NCBI RefSeq assembly: GCF_017983445.1
Contig: NZ_JAGOBJ010000001.1
Coordinates: 437,632 to 501,631, forward strand
Reading direction: 5' to 3'
DNA length: 64,000 nucleotides
Source of the DNA: Halomonas sp.
GTDB lineage: Bacteria > Pseudomonadota > Gammaproteobacteria > Pseudomonadales > Halomonadaceae
Position numbers and translations under genes: made by a program. This document shows positions 17,525-25,446 of the stretch, piece after piece. Below the pieces are notes generated by a model that was not told where the DNA came from, ran no database searches, and worked only from the letters and a program-made list of their open reading frames with translations. Each line of letters opens with the position of its first letter. Position 1 is the first letter of the stretch.

Positions 17525-19016
17525 CGTTTGGCCGCTCACGATCACGCTAGCTTACGTTGCCATCGTCATGATGATTGGCTTACGCGCACGCAATAAAGGC
17601 GCCAATATGAACAGCCTGGAGGAGTGGGGCGTTGCCGGGCGTAGCATGGGACCGGTCATGCTTTATCTGCTGATTGCGGCAGGTAGCGTCAGTGCTTACA
17701 CCTTTATGGGCGCGCCGGGCTGGGCGTATTCCAAAGGCGTGGCGGTTTTTTATGTGGCCACTTACCTGGCCTATCTGGCGCTTATCGCCTGGTACTTTGG
17801 TCCCAAGGTATGGCAGTTTGGCGCCGAGTTTGGCCATGTGACCCAGGCAAGCGCTATTGCTGATCGCTATCAAAGTCCTGCGTTGGGCGCACTTGCGGCG
17901 CTGGTCATGGCGGTGGGCTCAATTGCTTACGCGGTGCTGCAGACCATTGGTTCGGCTTACATTTTGTTTGTGATGAGCGGGGGGCTGATACCCGTGTGGT
18001 TAGGCGTTGTACTGGTACTGGCCTGCATTGCCGTTTATTTGTACGCCAGCGGGCAGCGGGCCATTGGGCGCACCAATGCCTTCCAGGGCGTGCTGATGCT
18101 GATCGTCGCTTGGGCGGTGGGCATGTGGGCTGTGTACAGTGCAACGGGTGGGTTGAGTTTTGCTGGCGTGTTCGAGCGCATCCAAGCCGAGCATCCTGAG
18201 TTTTTAACCCTGCCAGGCGCCCGTGAAGACATGAGCTACCGTTTCTGGACAACCTCGATCATTGTTTCGATGTTTTCCTTTATGCCGCCGGTATGGACCC
18301 AGTGGATGAGTGCTTCCTCAGCGCGTACTATCCGCCGCAGCGCGACCTGGTTGCCGACTTATTACGTGGTGATCTTGCCCATGGTGGTGGTCGGCTTTAT
18401 CGGGATTTTCTCATTACCTGAATTGGTTCGAGCCGATACTGTCGCCCTTGAATATGCCATGCAGCACCTGCCGGTGGTACTGGTTGGGTTATTGGGGGCG
18501 GGCACCCTGGCGGCTTCCATGTCGTCAAGCGAGCCGTTTATTCACTCGGTGTCGCTCTCATTGTGTAAGGATGTCATTCAGCCACTCTTAACGCTTTCCA
18601 ACGCCACGACCGGCAAGCTTGCCAGGCTAATGATCATTCCCATCATGGCGCTGGTCATCGCGCCCTTGGCGATTGCCGAGCCGGGCAGTCTGGTGATGAT
18701 TTTATTGGTGGGGTTGGGGTTTGCCTCACAGGTATTACCTGCCTTTATCGGCATGTTCTTCTGGCCCCGTGCGTCACGTTTAGGCGTTATGGCAGGCATT
18801 GTGGCAGGCTTTCTGGTAACTGTGGCGTTTACCACGTTATGGTCGCATCCGCTGGGCATTCATGCCGGTTTCTGGGGGCTGATGATCAACTTGCCCGTTT
18901 TCATTGCTATTTCGTTAATGACACCGGCTACTAACCCCGATGTGGTCGAGCGCTTCTTTCGAATTGCGGCGCCGCGTGGTTTGACCCGTCTTGGCAAAGC
19001 TGGCCGCGAGGTCTAA
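17517..19016 (+). CDS. Sodium:solute symporter (SSS) family transporter
   Basis: A 499-residue membrane protein with about 13 hydrophobic segments, typical of the SSS family (PanF/PutP/ActP fold), which couples Na+ entry to solute uptake. Seen are the N-terminal core segment EEWGVAGRSMGPVMLYLLIA, the helix AAGSVSAYTFMGAPGWAYSK, and the late Na+-site segment LAASMSSSEPFIHSVSLSL with Ser-Ser residues. The ATG at 17517 has GAGAAGGA upstream; a GTG at 17499 is less likely. It forms a coupled pair with the DUF3311-like gene. The solute is unknown; a carboxylate or an amino acid is usual for this subgroup. Confidence 0.87.
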   Translation: MNSVWPLTITLAYVAIVMMIGLRARNKGANMNSLEEWGVAGRSMGPVMLYLLIAAGSVSAYTFMGAPGWAYSKGVAVFYVATYLAYLALIAWYFGPKVWQFGAEFGHVTQASAIADRYQSPALGALAALVMAVGSIAYAVLQTIGSAYILFVMSGGLIPVWLGVVLVLACIAVYLYASGQRAIGRTNAFQGVLMLIVAWAVGMWAVYSATGGLSFAGVFERIQAEHPEFLTLPGAREDMSYRFWTTSIIVSMFSFMPPVWTQWMSASSARTIRRSATWLPTYYVVILPMVVVGFIGIFSLPELVRADTVALEYAMQHLPVVLVGLLGAGTLAASMSSSEPFIHSVSLSLCKDVIQPLLTLSNATTGKLARLMIIPIMALVIAPLAIAEPGSLVMILLVGLGFASQVLPAFIGMFFWPRASRLGVMAGIVAGFLVTVAFTTLWSHPLGIHAGFWGLMINLPVFIAISLMTPATNPDVVERFFRIAAPRGLTRLGKAGREV

Positions 19017-19050
19017 AAGATCAGTAGACGACCGCTAGTGGCAGGCATTA

Positions 19051-19080
19051 AAAAACCGGGTAGCGATTACCCGGTTTTTT
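19051..19080. terminator. Bidirectional terminator between SSS and SPFH genes
   Basis: AAAAACCGGGTA (19051-19062) and TACCCGGTTTTT (19068-19079) with loop GCGAT carry a T run in both directions, serving the convergent genes at 17517 and 19094. Confidence 0.92.
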
Positions 19081-19093
19081 GCAACACAAAGGC

Positions 19094-20155
19094 TTAGCTT
19101 CCGCTAACGCCACCGCCTACGACACCGCTGCGAAAGCTGTTGGGTGCGCTGGCACTGCCGGTGCGATGTTTAAGATGTTCCCCCACGGCATCTTCCGGCG
19201 AACCGGCCAGTTCACGAAACATTCCCATGGAGCCCAGCAGGGCAGAGGACTCGTAGGGCACGAATACCCGTTCGCCGTCCTTGGCCATATTGGGCAGGCC
19301 CTTGATATAGCTCTGACCCAGCAGGTAGCCCACTACGGTGCGCTTGTTCTCTTCGCTGTCACCAATGGCGTTAAGTACTAGTTTGATGGACTCCTGTTCG
19401 CCCTGAGCACGTAGAATGGCCGACTCCTTATCGCCTTGGGCGTTAAGAATGGATGATTCCCGCTGCCCCTGCGCCATGGCGATAGCGGCAGATTTTTCAC
19501 CTTCAGCTTCGGTTACCGTGGCGCGGCGTTTACGTTCGGCGGCCATCTGCAGGCGCATGGCGGTTTCCACCTCTTCAGGCATGGCGATATCCTGTACCTC
19601 TACACGGGATATCTTGACGCCCCACTTAGAAGCAGGCTCTTCCATGGCCGCCTGAATCTCGTTGTTCACTTCTGCGCGCGACTCAAACAGCTTATCCAGC
19701 TCCATTTTGCCAACCACCGAGCGCAGGGTCGTCTTGGCCAGTACTTCCACTGCCTGACTCATGTTGACGACTTCATAAACCGCGCGCTTGGGGTCGATGA
19801 TTTGATAATACAGCGCGCCATTGATGCGTACGGTCACGTTATCGGTGGTGACGACCGGCTGGCCGGGGAAGTCCATTACCGTCTCGCGGCGGTCGATGCG
19901 AATCTCGTCGGTGGTGATCGCCTGGTACTCTTCGCCCATTTTGCGATAGCGTAGCATGGTGATGGCGCGGGGCTGCTCGATAAAGGGAACGATGATATTG
20001 ATCCCGCTTTCAAGCACGCGATTAAACGAACCGAGGCGTTCAACTACCATGACCTCAGACTGGCGAACAATCACCAAGCCTTTGGATATGATCACGATGC
20101 CAATGACGACAACGATCAAGCTAATCAGTAAACCGGGGCTAATAGGTAAATCCAT
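19094..20155 (-). CDS. SPFH/stomatin-domain membrane protein (QmcA-like)
   Basis: A 353-residue protein with one N-terminal membrane helix (SPGLLISLIVVVIGIVII) followed by an SPFH (band 7) domain (VVERLGSFNRVLESGINIIV; FPGQPVVTTDNVTVRINGAL) and a long charged helix rich in Ala, Glu and Gln with the repeat AQGDKESAILRAQGEQES. Such slipin/QmcA proteins oligomerise on the inner membrane and help quality control and microdomain order. The ATG at 20155 has AAGGAG upstream. The NfeD gene ends two bases before it, the standard paired arrangement, so they are one operon and likely one complex. Confidence 0.92.
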   Translation of the reverse strand: MDLPISPGLLISLIVVVIGIVIISKGLVIVRQSEVMVVERLGSFNRVLESGINIIVPFIEQPRAITMLRYRKMGEEYQAITTDEIRIDRRETVMDFPGQPVVTTDNVTVRINGALYYQIIDPKRAVYEVVNMSQAVEVLAKTTLRSVVGKMELDKLFESRAEVNNEIQAAMEEPASKWGVKISRVEVQDIAMPEEVETAMRLQMAAERKRRATVTEAEGEKSAAIAMAQGQRESSILNAQGDKESAILRAQGEQESIKLVLNAIGDSEENKRTVVGYLLGQSYIKGLPNMAKDGERVFVPYESSALLGSMGMFRELAGSPEDAVGEHLKHRTGSASAPNSFRSGVVGGGVSGS

Positions 20156-20157
20156 TC

Positions 20158-20652
20158 TCAAGGCTCCTTATGTAGGCTGGTATCGTCTTGTAGAGGGTTA
20201 GAAGCTGACGAGGGGAGGGCGACCAGCGCTGTCGTGCCTTCAAAGCGCTGAAAAATAACGGACGTATCGGGGGGAAGCTCGGTCGTGCCTGTGTCGATAA
20301 CGCGCAAACGGTAGAAGTCGCCATTGATCTTGATGCCCGTTGCATCGTCAAAGTCGCGCCGCAGCGTGTAGTAATAGTTGCCCTTTTCCACGCCTGTACC
20401 GGTGGTGCCATAGGCAACGCCCCGAGGTGAAAAACGCGGGCGGATCACCCAGATGCCTATCGGCACCAGAACACCGGTAAATACCCCCATGCTTAAAAGC
20501 TGCCAGGGTAGTGATAACCCCAATGCTGTAACGGCGGCGGTCAGGGCAGCGGCGATGCCAAGCGCAAGCAGCACCATGGCACCTGACGTTAACTCCCCCA
20601 AACTGAGAAGTAACGCCAGCACTAACCACGTGTAGGCAGGATTCCAATCCAT
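20158..20652 (-). CDS. nfeD: NfeD-family membrane protein
   Basis: A 164-residue protein with three to four N-terminal membrane helices (YTWLVLALLLSLGELTSGAM and following) and a C-terminal OB-fold domain (residues about 85-150, GVAYGTTGTGVEKGNYYYTL ... FYRLRVIDTGTTELPPDTSV). This is the short NfeD form that lacks the ClpP-like protease domain. It partners with SPFH/stomatin proteins, and the QmcA-like gene starts two bases after it. AAGGAGGCACT precedes the ATG. Confidence 0.9.
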   Translation of the reverse strand: MDWNPAYTWLVLALLLSLGELTSGAMVLLALGIAAALTAAVTALGLSLPWQLLSMGVFTGVLVPIGIWVIRPRFSPRGVAYGTTGTGVEKGNYYYTLRRDFDDATGIKINGDFYRLRVIDTGTTELPPDTSVIFQRFEGTTALVALPSSASNPLQDDTSLHKEP

Positions 20653-20764
20653 AGTGCCTCCTTTTAAAGTTGTCGTCAGCCTACCTTAAGTCACTGCGTT
20701 AAGTCTGCTTAATTCGCGCATAAGTAAGCGATAACCGTAAACCGCTTTAGTGCTATTCTGCCCG

Positions 20765-20850
20765 CTTTAAGAGCTTGCTGTTAAGAATCTGGTTTTAAAA
20801 ATCTAGCTTTAAGAACCCGATCTTAAGAACTCGATCTCAAGAACCATAGC
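20765..20850 (+). repeat. Six-unit 14-nt tandem repeat upstream of the TRIC-like gene
   Basis: The hexamer TTAAGA or a one- or two-base variant recurs with an exact 14-base period at 20767, 20781, 20795 (TTAAAA), 20809, 20823 and 20837 (TCAAGA). The best units read TTAAGAACTCGATC and TTAAGAACCCGATC. The array ends about 20 bases before the GTG start, so it lies in the promoter or leader of that gene. Confidence 0.8.
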
Positions 20851-20867
20851 GTACAAAGGGGAATCGC

Positions 20868-21584
20868 GTGATAGGTGTGGTGTACTGGCTGGATATGGCA
20901 GGGGTGATTGTTTTTGCGCTGTCAGGCGTGATTCTGGCATGTCGTTCCAAAATGGATCCGTTTGGCATGCTGGTGCTTGCCGCCGTCACCGGTATTGGCG
21001 GCGGCACCCTGCGTGATTTAGTGCTGGGAGTGCGCCCTGTCTTTTGGGTCACTGACGCGACTTACCTGTGGGTTATTCTAGCAACCGTTGGCGTTTCGCT
21101 GGTTGGGTTTCACTACATTCATCGCCTGTCGCGGGGTTTTCTGCCCATTGCTGATGCATTTGGTTTGGCCCTGTTTACGGTCATCGGCACGCATAAAGCA
21201 CTGTTGCTGGGAACTTCAGGAGTGGTGGCGGTATTGATGGGCATGATGACTGGCGTTGCGGGCGGCATGATTCGTGACATGCTGGCCCAACGCGTGCCTA
21301 TGGTGTTGCGTGAGGAAATCTACGCGACTGCCGCCATGGCAGGCGGGATTGCCTATGTCACACTACAGGCTGTGAATGCACCGCTGAGCGTGAGTATCGC
21401 CATGGCGCTTGTGATTACGCTGAGCCTACGCTTGGCAGCGATTCATTGGCACTTGGCATTGCCGGTCTTTGCCTGGGTGACGGTGCCGCCAATAGAGACC
21501 GATCCGGCAGCGCCGCTTTCGACGCCTGCCAAAGCCAAAGAGCGGGTGAGAATGATACGCCGCGAGCGTAAAACAAAGCGCTAA
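20868..21584 (+). CDS. TRIC-family (UPF0126, YicG/YadS-like) membrane channel
   Basis: A 238-residue membrane protein with two repeats of the three-helix glycine-transporter/TRIC domain, each holding a GGG-x-x-RD motif: GIGGGTLRDLVLG near residue 42 and GVAGGMIRDMLAQ near residue 126. Bacterial members form trimeric cation channels in structural work; the physiological solute is open. A basic C-terminal tail (about residues 205-238) is predicted to be cytoplasmic. The GTG start is supported by AAAGGGGAA upstream. A 14-nt tandem repeat lies right before it. Confidence 0.9.
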   Translation: MIGVVYWLDMAGVIVFALSGVILACRSKMDPFGMLVLAAVTGIGGGTLRDLVLGVRPVFWVTDATYLWVILATVGVSLVGFHYIHRLSRGFLPIADAFGLALFTVIGTHKALLLGTSGVVAVLMGMMTGVAGGMIRDMLAQRVPMVLREEIYATAAMAGGIAYVTLQAVNAPLSVSIAMALVITLSLRLAAIHWHLALPVFAWVTVPPIETDPAAPLSTPAKAKERVRMIRRERKTKR

Positions 21585-21605
21585 GAACATGCATGGCTAA
21601 GGGTG

Positions 21606-24560
21606 TCATTGAGTGCGGCTAGGCGATTGGGCTTGCCGCCAGCGTTCAAACCAGCGGCGCGGCTGTAAAATATGTAGATCAGGCTGATTATCAACCAGCT
21701 CTACCCCAATGCCCAGCGCGCCGAGGCGAGCGTAGAGCGCGCCATTAGCACTGCGCTCGGCCATGGTGATATCCGCAAGCAGCCGTAACGGTCCGCCGGT
21801 TAGAGTAAGATTATTGAGACTTGCGCGGTCACCGTTAATCGCAAGCTCGGCAGAGCCGTTGATATTGCGTACGCTGAGTAACCGACCTAGCCACTCTTTG
21901 TCACGCGCCCGTTCCAGAAAAAGCCTGGCAAGTAGTCCCGTATCGCGCATTTCAAGGCCTACTCGGCTCACTAAACGTATTGGGTCTGCCCAGTCCAGTT
22001 GAGCTTCATTCATGGAAAGCTGCATCCACCAGCCAGCATCTGCCGAGACGTTTTCGCCTGGGCGGATAATATTTTCCAGGCGTAGAAATGAGTTGTCGGC
22101 GGTAAAGCGGCGTGTTTCCAGATCACCCTCCGTCAGCGTCAAGGAAAGATGCAGATCCCCCCGTAGGCGTTGATCAAGCAGCGCCATATCGGCGCCAAAC
22201 GCGCGTAGCGATAGCTCTCCTTGGGCGGTTAAGCCGTCTAGCAACCATTCGCTGGTAAGACTTGCCTGCCCGCCTAACAGCGTGATCCCTGCGCTTTCTG
22301 GAAGATAACGGTTATAACGGGTAAAGTCCGGCACGTCGGTAATCGGTAGAGCAATCCGGGTGACGAAGTGCTTCGCCTCCGGCGATGTCAGCACTTTGCT
22401 GAGCTGGTTGGTCTGGGTGGTCAAGGCGAAGTGGCGTCCCTCTACATGAGGGCTGCCATCATCTTTTCGCTGCAGCGAAAAACGAGGAATTCCTAATGAG
22501 AGCTGGGCCTGTTCAGCGCTATCGACTTGTGCGGTTAGCTCGCCACGCCCCGTCGCCAGGTAATCCAAAAACGCGACTTCGAGTTGATTGGCATTGATGC
22601 GCAGCCGGGTGGGCGCCAGCAGGCGATTGTCACGAAACGACCCTTGGGCAAACAGCTGGCCGTTACCTGAAAGCGATACGCCGTGGGCAGCGGGCAAAAA
22701 GGTGTTTAAAAAACCCAGTTGCTGCACGCTACCTTCCAGCTGAAACTGCCCGCTGGGCGTATCGGCACGCCGCTGAAAACGACCATCTCGCAGCACCAGA
22801 ATACTTTCCAGACGTTCGCCGGGTTGAGTGTCATCGGCGACCTGCCAGCGTAAACGGCTGCCGCTTATATCAATTGACGTGCCGTCGGTCGTGGCCTGCT
22901 TAAGGGAAAGAGAAAGCTGCATGTCGCTGGTTAACGTTATGCGCTCTTCCCCACGCTGCCAGCGGGTGGTAAGTGAGTTACCCGATAAAGAAAGCTCCCC
23001 ACTCAGCTGATCAGCGGTAATGGCAAGCGCTCCATTGCTTTGCGCCTGACCACTAATCAGCTGAAACGGCGCGGGATCCGGCAGGTAGGTGGCCAAATAG
23101 GGCTGCAGGACAGTGATACTGGGCATGCGCGCATCCTGCCAGGCCAGAGTGGCCGTCGCCTGCTCGCGAGCTAGTGTCGTGTCGATCGGGCTTTGAGCGG
23201 TCAGGTCGATCGTAGCGTCGCTGAGTAACGTCCGCCCCTGATGGTTAAGCATTGCCTGGGTAAACTGAAGCGTGGCGTCAACACTCGCGGCATCCGTTAG
23301 CTTTGCATTCAGTGTGCCGCTACCTTGCGCCGTGAAATCCAATGCTTCAGCCGCCAGCATTTCGGCGTCAATAAATAGATGGGCGTTATAGAGTTGGGTG
23401 TCACGCACGCTGACATCGGCCTCTAGACGACCATTGCCTGATAAGCGGACCCCCCGACCCTGTAACGTATCGGCCAGGTAGCCATCAAGCATGTCCAGCC
23501 GTGTGATAGTGCCTTCTAGGGTGAGTTCGGCGTCTGTGGGCGAGCTTAAGAGATCCAGTCGCTGATTGACGATCTTGCTGGTCAAACGTAGCGCGGTATC
23601 AGTGGCGTAGGCTTGAGTATCTGCCAGGGTGACGTCCTGTAGCAGGGTTGCAAAGTTAAGCTGGTTATCGCTCACGCTAAGTTGAACGCTTCCCTGGCCT
23701 GTCGCGATATGCCGGGGCGGCGGGGCGTCCGCGATAACCCAGGTAGTCGGGGCCGTTGGCTCAAGAAGCTTACGCTCATCTAGCGTTAAGCGTAACTCGG
23801 GTGCCTCCAAGGACAGCTGACTGCCATCTTCAAGCGTGCCTGACGCTAGCCCAATATGGCCGCTCAATTCGCCCCGGCCATTTAAATAAAGCCAGGGCAG
23901 AGCATCCAGGTAGGGCATGAACACGTCCCAGGCGTCTGCCTGGGCATGTAGCTCAAGCGTCGCCGAAAGGGCGGCTAAAAGCTCAGGATTAAGCTCACCC
24001 GTGGCTGGGTCGGTCGGCGTGACTTCGTCAAGCGAGGCCGCTGCCTGAAGGTTAATCGCATTCACCAGCGTTGTCTGATCGCTAAGCCGTACCAGGCAGC
24101 CTTCAGTGATGGCAAGGGTTACTTCAGGGATGGCCAGGCGCTCACGGCTAAGCGTAGTGTCGGATACTCGTAATGTGCCTTGAGCTTCAAGGGCAACATC
24201 GCCTATGGTTAAGCGGCGAATGCCTTCTGCGTTCATGGCCTGAATATGTAATTCACCACGCAGTAGCGACAATAAAGATAGCGTAAGCGTGGCGCGTTCA
24301 GCCTCAATGCTGATCGGTAATGCGTCATCTTCACGTGCAAGGTACAGGTTTTCTACCTCCCAGCGCCCTGGGTGGCGGCTGGCACCTTGGCTCCAGCGAA
24401 TCTCGACACCTTCGAACTGGGAGATTTTGTTGGGCAGCCACTGACTATTAAGCAGCCAATAGCTGCCTATCAGCCAAATCGCAACGATAAACAAGGCGCC
24501 GATCAGCGTCGCTAATGTAAAGCGTGGTAAGCGTTTTTTGGCAATATTCGTGTTTGGCAT
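21606..24560 (-). CDS. Large AsmA/YdbH-like bridge-type envelope protein
   Basis: A 984-residue protein with one N-terminal membrane anchor (FTLATLIGALFIVAIWLIGS, about residues 14-33) and a very long periplasmic region made of repeated short beta-strands (patterns such as ELSLSGNSLTTRW, GNGQLFAQGSF, GELTAQVDSAEQAQLSLGI). This is the look of AsmA/YdbH/TamB-type proteins that form hydrophobic grooves for phospholipid transport from inner to outer membrane. E. coli YdbH is of similar size (about 880). I cannot match the C-terminus to a specific family, and no ynbE/ydbL homologue adjoins. AGGAAG precedes the ATG. It is convergent with the TRIC-like gene. Confidence 0.65.
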   Translation of the reverse strand: MPNTNIAKKRLPRFTLATLIGALFIVAIWLIGSYWLLNSQWLPNKISQFEGVEIRWSQGASRHPGRWEVENLYLAREDDALPISIEAERATLTLSLLSLLRGELHIQAMNAEGIRRLTIGDVALEAQGTLRVSDTTLSRERLAIPEVTLAITEGCLVRLSDQTTLVNAINLQAAASLDEVTPTDPATGELNPELLAALSATLELHAQADAWDVFMPYLDALPWLYLNGRGELSGHIGLASGTLEDGSQLSLEAPELRLTLDERKLLEPTAPTTWVIADAPPPRHIATGQGSVQLSVSDNQLNFATLLQDVTLADTQAYATDTALRLTSKIVNQRLDLLSSPTDAELTLEGTITRLDMLDGYLADTLQGRGVRLSGNGRLEADVSVRDTQLYNAHLFIDAEMLAAEALDFTAQGSGTLNAKLTDAASVDATLQFTQAMLNHQGRTLLSDATIDLTAQSPIDTTLAREQATATLAWQDARMPSITVLQPYLATYLPDPAPFQLISGQAQSNGALAITADQLSGELSLSGNSLTTRWQRGEERITLTSDMQLSLSLKQATTDGTSIDISGSRLRWQVADDTQPGERLESILVLRDGRFQRRADTPSGQFQLEGSVQQLGFLNTFLPAAHGVSLSGNGQLFAQGSFRDNRLLAPTRLRINANQLEVAFLDYLATGRGELTAQVDSAEQAQLSLGIPRFSLQRKDDGSPHVEGRHFALTTQTNQLSKVLTSPEAKHFVTRIALPITDVPDFTRYNRYLPESAGITLLGGQASLTSEWLLDGLTAQGELSLRAFGADMALLDQRLRGDLHLSLTLTEGDLETRRFTADNSFLRLENIIRPGENVSADAGWWMQLSMNEAQLDWADPIRLVSRVGLEMRDTGLLARLFLERARDKEWLGRLLSVRNINGSAELAINGDRASLNNLTLTGGPLRLLADITMAERSANGALYARLGALGIGVELVDNQPDLHILQPRRWFERWRQAQSPSRTQ

Positions 24561-24668
24561 ACTCGCTTCCTGGCCGATGACTCCTGTTAGCGCGTGTTTT
24601 ATGGCATTATGCGCGACGTTGGGCAGTTATAGGTTTTCGATTTCAACGCTAGGCAGGCAGCAAACGCC

Positions 24669-25376
24669 ATGTTCAAGGATTTTTACGCGCAACGCGGAGA
24701 GTACATCGTGATCTCTGCAGAGCAGGCCAGCCGTTTCGCTAAAGGCGTGGCTGGCGATTACAACCCCATTCATAATCCGGATGCGCGTCGTTTCTGCGTG
24801 CCTGGTGACTTGCTATTCGCACTGATACTCGTCAAATTTGGGTTGTCGCGGCAAATGGAATTTCGCTTCACCAATATGGTGAGTGCTGATACGCCGCTGC
24901 TGTTTAGTGAAGCAGATAACGGTGAGCTACACGTATCTGACGAGAGCGGCAAGTGCTACTTGCAGGTAGTTCGCGGTGGTGAAACCACCTTTGATAAAAC
25001 CGCTATTGAAGCATTTGCGCGCTGCTATGTGGCTTTTTCGGGAAAAAACTTTCCGCACTATTTAAAGCCGTTAATGGAGCAGCACGGGGTAATGTTTAAC
25101 CCGAAACGCCCGCTGGTAATTTACGATAGCATGGGATTCTCACTGGAGCGTTTAGATGGGTTTAACCCCAATCTTGCGTTAACGCGCTCATCGCTCGATG
25201 TTCAGGGAAAACGGGCGGATGCGCTGCTTGAATTTTCCATTGAGTCGGCTGGAGATGCAGTAGGCGTCGGCTCCAAGAAGTTGGTGGTTAGCGGCTTGTG
25301 TCATTACGACGCCGGTGAAATGGCGGCAATTGTGGATGAATTCTACCGGCTTAAAGCGGCTTACGAAGCGGCCTGA
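24669..25376 (+). CDS. DUF3581 family protein
   Basis: A 235-residue cytoplasmic protein matching DUF3581 through ISAEQASRFAKGVAGDYNPI near residue 17 and PGDLLFALILVKFGLS near residue 46. The pattern DYNPIH plus a later hydrophobic strand resembles hotdog-fold acyl-CoA hydratases (the MaoC signature has a similar Asp-x-Asn-Pro-x-His), so acyl binding is possible, but no enzyme activity is established. It is divergent from the AsmA-like gene and ends at a strong bidirectional terminator. The ribosome binding site is weak (GGCAGG). Confidence 0.82.
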   Translation: MFKDFYAQRGEYIVISAEQASRFAKGVAGDYNPIHNPDARRFCVPGDLLFALILVKFGLSRQMEFRFTNMVSADTPLLFSEADNGELHVSDESGKCYLQVVRGGETTFDKTAIEAFARCYVAFSGKNFPHYLKPLMEQHGVMFNPKRPLVIYDSMGFSLERLDGFNPNLALTRSSLDVQGKRADALLEFSIESAGDAVGVGSKKLVVSGLCHYDAGEMAAIVDEFYRLKAAYEAA

Positions 25377-25403
25377 ACGCTTTGCGCTGAGTTTTATTAA
25401 GGT

Positions 25404-25436
25404 TAATAGCCACCTGCACCGAGCAGGTGGCTATTA
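25404..25436. terminator. Bidirectional terminator between DUF3581 and antiporter genes
   Basis: A perfect 14-base-pair stem, TAATAGCCACCTGC with GCAGGTGGCTATTA, with loop ACCGA lies between convergent genes. Confidence 0.85.
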
Positions 25437-25446
25437 CGTATAGCAG

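Noticed and set aside
20765-20850. Tandem 14-nt array considered as a CRISPR remnant (likewise the 12-nt array at 30477)
   Set aside because: Units are far too short, adjoin without spacers, and no cas gene is present.
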